DNA from: an uncultured Lachnospiraceae bacterium
GTDB lineage: Bacteria; Bacillota; Clostridia; Lachnospirales; Lachnospiraceae
Direction of reading: 5' to 3'
Assembly: GCA_947588995.1 (NCBI GenBank)
Contig: CANPZI010000007.1
Coordinates: forward strand, 1 to 64,000
DNA: 64,000 nucleotides
Part shown: piece by piece, positions 62,144-64,000 of the stretch
Layout of the letters: each line of letters opens with the position of its first letter
Numbering within the stretch: position 1 is the first letter of the stretch
Position numbers and translations under genes: made by a program
The notes under the pieces: generated by a model
What the model saw: the letters and a program-made list of their open reading frames with translations, nothing else
What the model was told of the DNA's origin: nothing
The model's database searches: none

Positions 62144-62815
62144 TTACTCTCTGCTTTTCTTCAGTTCTTTCATCTCCCGCTCCAGATCGAGCAGGCGGTT
62201 GGTCAGCTCCGCGTTGGCGCGCTGCAGCCCGGCGATATCCTCCCGCACGGGATCCGGCAGATTGATCTGGTCCAGTTCCTCCTGCGGCAGCATTTCATTG
62301 TTGCGCTTCACCACCCTGCCGGGCACGCCGACCACGGTGGAATTGGGCGGCACTTCCTCCAGCACCACGCTGCCCGCGCCGATCTTGCTGTTGTCGCCGA
62401 TCTTAAACGAGCCGAGCACTTTCGCGCCCGTGCTGATCATCACGTTGTTGCCGACGGTGGGATGCCGCTTGCCCTGCTCCTTGCCGGTACCGCCCAGCGT
62501 CACGCCCTGATACAGTGTCACGTTGTCGCCGATCACGGTAGTCTCGCCTATGATGACGCCGTTGCCGTGGTCGATGAAAAAACCCCTGCCGATCTGCGCG
62601 CCGGGATGAATCTCGATCCCCGTCCTGCGGACCGCTTTCTGGGAGATCCATCTGGCGAGGAAGTAATGTTTCTTCAAGTACAGCCTGTGCGCCATCCGAT
62701 AATAGATCATCACCTTGAAGCTGGGGTACAGAAACACTTCCATATTGGAGTGTATCGCGGGATCACGCTCACGTATCAGTCTGATTTCCTCTTGGATATT
62801 CCTGATAAAACCCAT
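62144..62815 (-). CDS. cysE: Serine O-acetyltransferase
   Basis: 223 residues. Left-handed beta-helix enzyme making O-acetylserine. Motifs: IEIHPGAQIGRGFFIDHGNG, IGETTVIGDNVTLYQGVTLG and GKRHPTVGNNV. The C-terminal ~50 residues are a charged helix longer than in minimal bacterial SATs. A promoter lies at 62860-62888. Confidence 0.95.
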   Translation of the reverse strand: MGFIRNIQEEIRLIRERDPAIHSNMEVFLYPSFKVMIYYRMAHRLYLKKHYFLARWISQKAVRRTGIEIHPGAQIGRGFFIDHGNGVIIGETTVIGDNVTLYQGVTLGGTGKEQGKRHPTVGNNVMISTGAKVLGSFKIGDNSKIGAGSVVLEEVPPNSTVVGVPGRVVKRNNEMLPQEELDQINLPDPVREDIAGLQRANAELTNRLLDLEREMKELKKSRE

Positions 62816-62859
62816 GTCCGATTCCTTCTCAAAAAGGTTTGTGCTTCTCTCACTACTAT

Positions 62860-62888
62860 AAAATATGAAAAAAATGTTTGTTTGTCAA
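62860..62888 (-). promoter_or_regulatory. Sigma-A promoter of cysE-cysS-mrnC-rlmB-(SGNH)-sigH
   Basis: TTGACA (62883-62888), a 17-nt spacer and TATTTT (62860-62865). The -35 contains the ispF stop codon. Confidence 0.6.
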
Positions 62889-63430
62889 TTCGATTTTGCC
62901 GGACAGCCGCCGCAGTTCTCACAGCCGCGCGCCGCAACGTCCTCACTGTACAGCTCCCTGGGCGTGGCGAGCATACAGATGGCCTGTGCCGAGATGCCCT
63001 CGCCGCTCCCCGTAAAGCCCAGGCCTTCCTCGGTGGTCGCCTTGACGCTGACCTGCGCGGTCTCAATCTCCAGAGCCCGCGCGATATTGCGGCGCATCTC
63101 GTCGATGTACGACCGCATCTTAGGGGCCTGCGCGATAATCGTCGCGTCGATATTCTCGATCAGGAAACCGTTCTCAGTCAGCAGTTCTCCCACATGCCCG
63201 AGCAGTTTCAGCGAGGATATCCCCTCGTACGCGGGGTCCGTATCCGGAAAGTGCTTTCCGATGTCGCCCAGAGCCGCCGCGCCAAGCAGCGCATCCATAA
63301 CGGCGTGCAGAAGCACATCCGCGTCGGAGTGCCCGAGCAATCCCTTTTCATAGGGAATCTCCACTCCTCCCATGATCAACTTTCTGTTCTCCACCAGACG
63401 GTGGACGTCATATCCCATTCCGATCCGCAT
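62885..63430 (-). CDS. ispF: 2-C-methyl-D-erythritol 2,4-cyclodiphosphate synthase
   Basis: 181 residues. Non-mevalonate isoprenoid enzyme. It starts [12 protein letters not shown] with the metal-binding Asp/His, then [20 protein letters not shown] and [17 protein letters not shown]. The family usually ends near residue 158; here an extra ~20 residues end in [14 protein letters not shown], a CxxCxxC tail with no assigned role. Confidence 0.95.
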   Translation of the reverse strand: MRIGMGYDVHRLVENRKLIMGGVEIPYEKGLLGHSDADVLLHAVMDALLGAAALGDIGKHFPDTDPAYEGISSLKLLGHVGELLTENGFLIENIDATIIAQAPKMRSYIDEMRRNIARALEIETAQVSVKATTEEGLGFTGSGEGISAQAICMLATPRELYSEDVAARGCENCGGCPAKSN

Positions 63431-63542
63431 ATGATCCGCCTTTCCCGCTCCGCGATTTTCTCCCGGTTCTCAATCTTCCTGTTTCTCTTCACATCTTAAA
63501 AGCACTTCCCGCGCCGCGCTTACGACAGATCTGCCGAACCGC

Positions 63543-64000
63543 TCACCGGCCCTGTCCGCCCTCGATTCTGTCCGTCGTCCTGAGGTAAAACAGGAGCGAC
63601 AGCGCCGTCGCCACACCCCAGCCAACCGGCCACGAGAGCCAGATACCGGAAGCGCCGAAAGGCCCCGACAGGATGTAGGCCAAAATCACCCTGAGGATCA
63701 GGTCGGTGAACGTCGATACCATAAAGCACCGCATGGCCTCCGCGCCCCGCAGCACACCATCCGCGATCAGCTTCAGGGAGACGACGAGATAGAAAGGCGC
63801 CACGATCTTCAGGAAAAGTAAGCCTGTGCGCATCGCCGTCCCCGACGCATCCTCCAGAAACAGCCGCATCATCGCCCCGCCGGCACAAAAGTACAGCAGT
63901 CCGAAGCACACCGCCACCGTAAGCGCTATCTTTACTCCCGCGCGGAAACACTCCCTGATCCGCTTCGTCTGCCCCGCGCCGAGATTCTGCGCCACAAAGC
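63543..64000 (-). CDS. MATE family efflux transporter (N-terminus outside window)
   Basis: The C-terminal ~152 residues of a MATE exporter. The visible start reads (F)VAQNLGAGQ, the motif after helix 7 or 8, followed by four membrane helices and an Arg/Gly-rich tail. The frame continues past the window edge. Related to, but distinct from, the MATE gene at 1373-2743. Confidence 0.88.
   Translation of the reverse strand, partial: FVAQNLGAGQTKRIRECFRAGVKIALTVAVCFGLLYFCAGGAMMRLFLEDASGTAMRTGLLFLKIVAPFYLVVSLKLIADGVLRGAEAMRCFMVSTFTDLILRVILAYILSGPFGASGIWLSWPVGWGVATALSLLFYLRTTDRIEGGQGR

Noticed and set aside
1..64000. CRISPR arrays, rRNA genes, prophage or insertion sequences
   Set aside because: No regularly spaced repeats, rRNA signatures, integrases or transposases were found.

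Overview
The window looks like chromosome from a GC-rich, spore-forming member of the Clostridia, most likely Lachnospiraceae. The evidence is the spoVA genes and a sigma-H gene, the order cysE-cysS-mrnC-rlmB-sigH, Firmicutes-type ribosome binding sites and promoters, an anaerobe's H-cluster (hydrogenase-type) protein, and Ser-Gly-Asn repeat tails typical of that family. Nearly every gene lies on the minus strand, so transcription mostly runs from high to low coordinates. The plus-strand genes are a partial ABC permease at the left edge and one PAP2 phosphatase.

Layout. 1-8.0 kb: envelope and stress genes (ABC permease fragment, MATE exporter, ECF sigma factor with anti-sigma factor, membrane glycosyltransferase, acyltransferase). 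8.1 kb: tRNA-Gly. 8.3-12.6 kb: a membrane-anchored GH3 enzyme with a poly-acidic tail, an AT-rich non-coding region with a very strong promoter, and a soluble H-cluster/chemoreceptor fusion. 12.7-16.6 kb: lysC, hom and glyA. 16.9-25.3 kb: PAP2 phosphatase, GT2, mutY, a nucleotidase, DUF1653, a transglutaminase-like protein and thrH. 25.3-31.9 kb: holA, spoVAE, aroK, ridA, spoVAD, an Sfp-type PPTase and a SUV3-like helicase. 32.0-55.1 kb: a large anaerobic cobalamin cluster (cbiC, cobQ, cbiB, a cobU-like/cobC fusion, cobS, cobU, cobT, a cbiE-cbiT-cbiA fusion, cbiJ, cbiH, cbiG, cbiF, cbiD). Non-B12 genes interrupt it: a binding lipoprotein with a hybrid histidine kinase, a Tet(M)-like GTPase fused to a Rae1/YacP nuclease domain, and a GH26 mannanase. 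55.3-57.2 kb: spoVAC, AB and AA, then tRNA-Thr. 57.4-63.4 kb: sigH, an SGNH hydrolase, rlmB, mrnC, cysS, cysE and ispF. The right edge holds a partial second MATE exporter.

How the genes fit together. The B12 genes cover ring methylation and contraction, amidation, ring attachment and nucleotide-loop assembly. cbiL, the cobaltochelatase, the adenosyltransferase, the Thr-P decarboxylase and cobalt transport are not in the window, and no B12 riboswitch was recognised. lysC-hom-glyA, with thrH 9 kb away, gives an aspartate-to-homoserine-phosphate branch. The spoVA set is split into two loci 28 kb apart, each behind a good sigma-G promoter.

The most unusual signals are: (1) a 10-mer, GTTTACATAA, with 19 exact copies between 19.9 and 57.1 kb, in both orientations, in genes and between them; (2) the GTPase-Rae1 fusion, together with loss of rae1 from its usual place between rlmB and sigH; (3) a hairpin-rich element that ends exactly at the ribosome binding site of three unrelated genes; and (4) a candidate ~300-nt RNA with consensus promoter elements and an A/T-rich upstream region.
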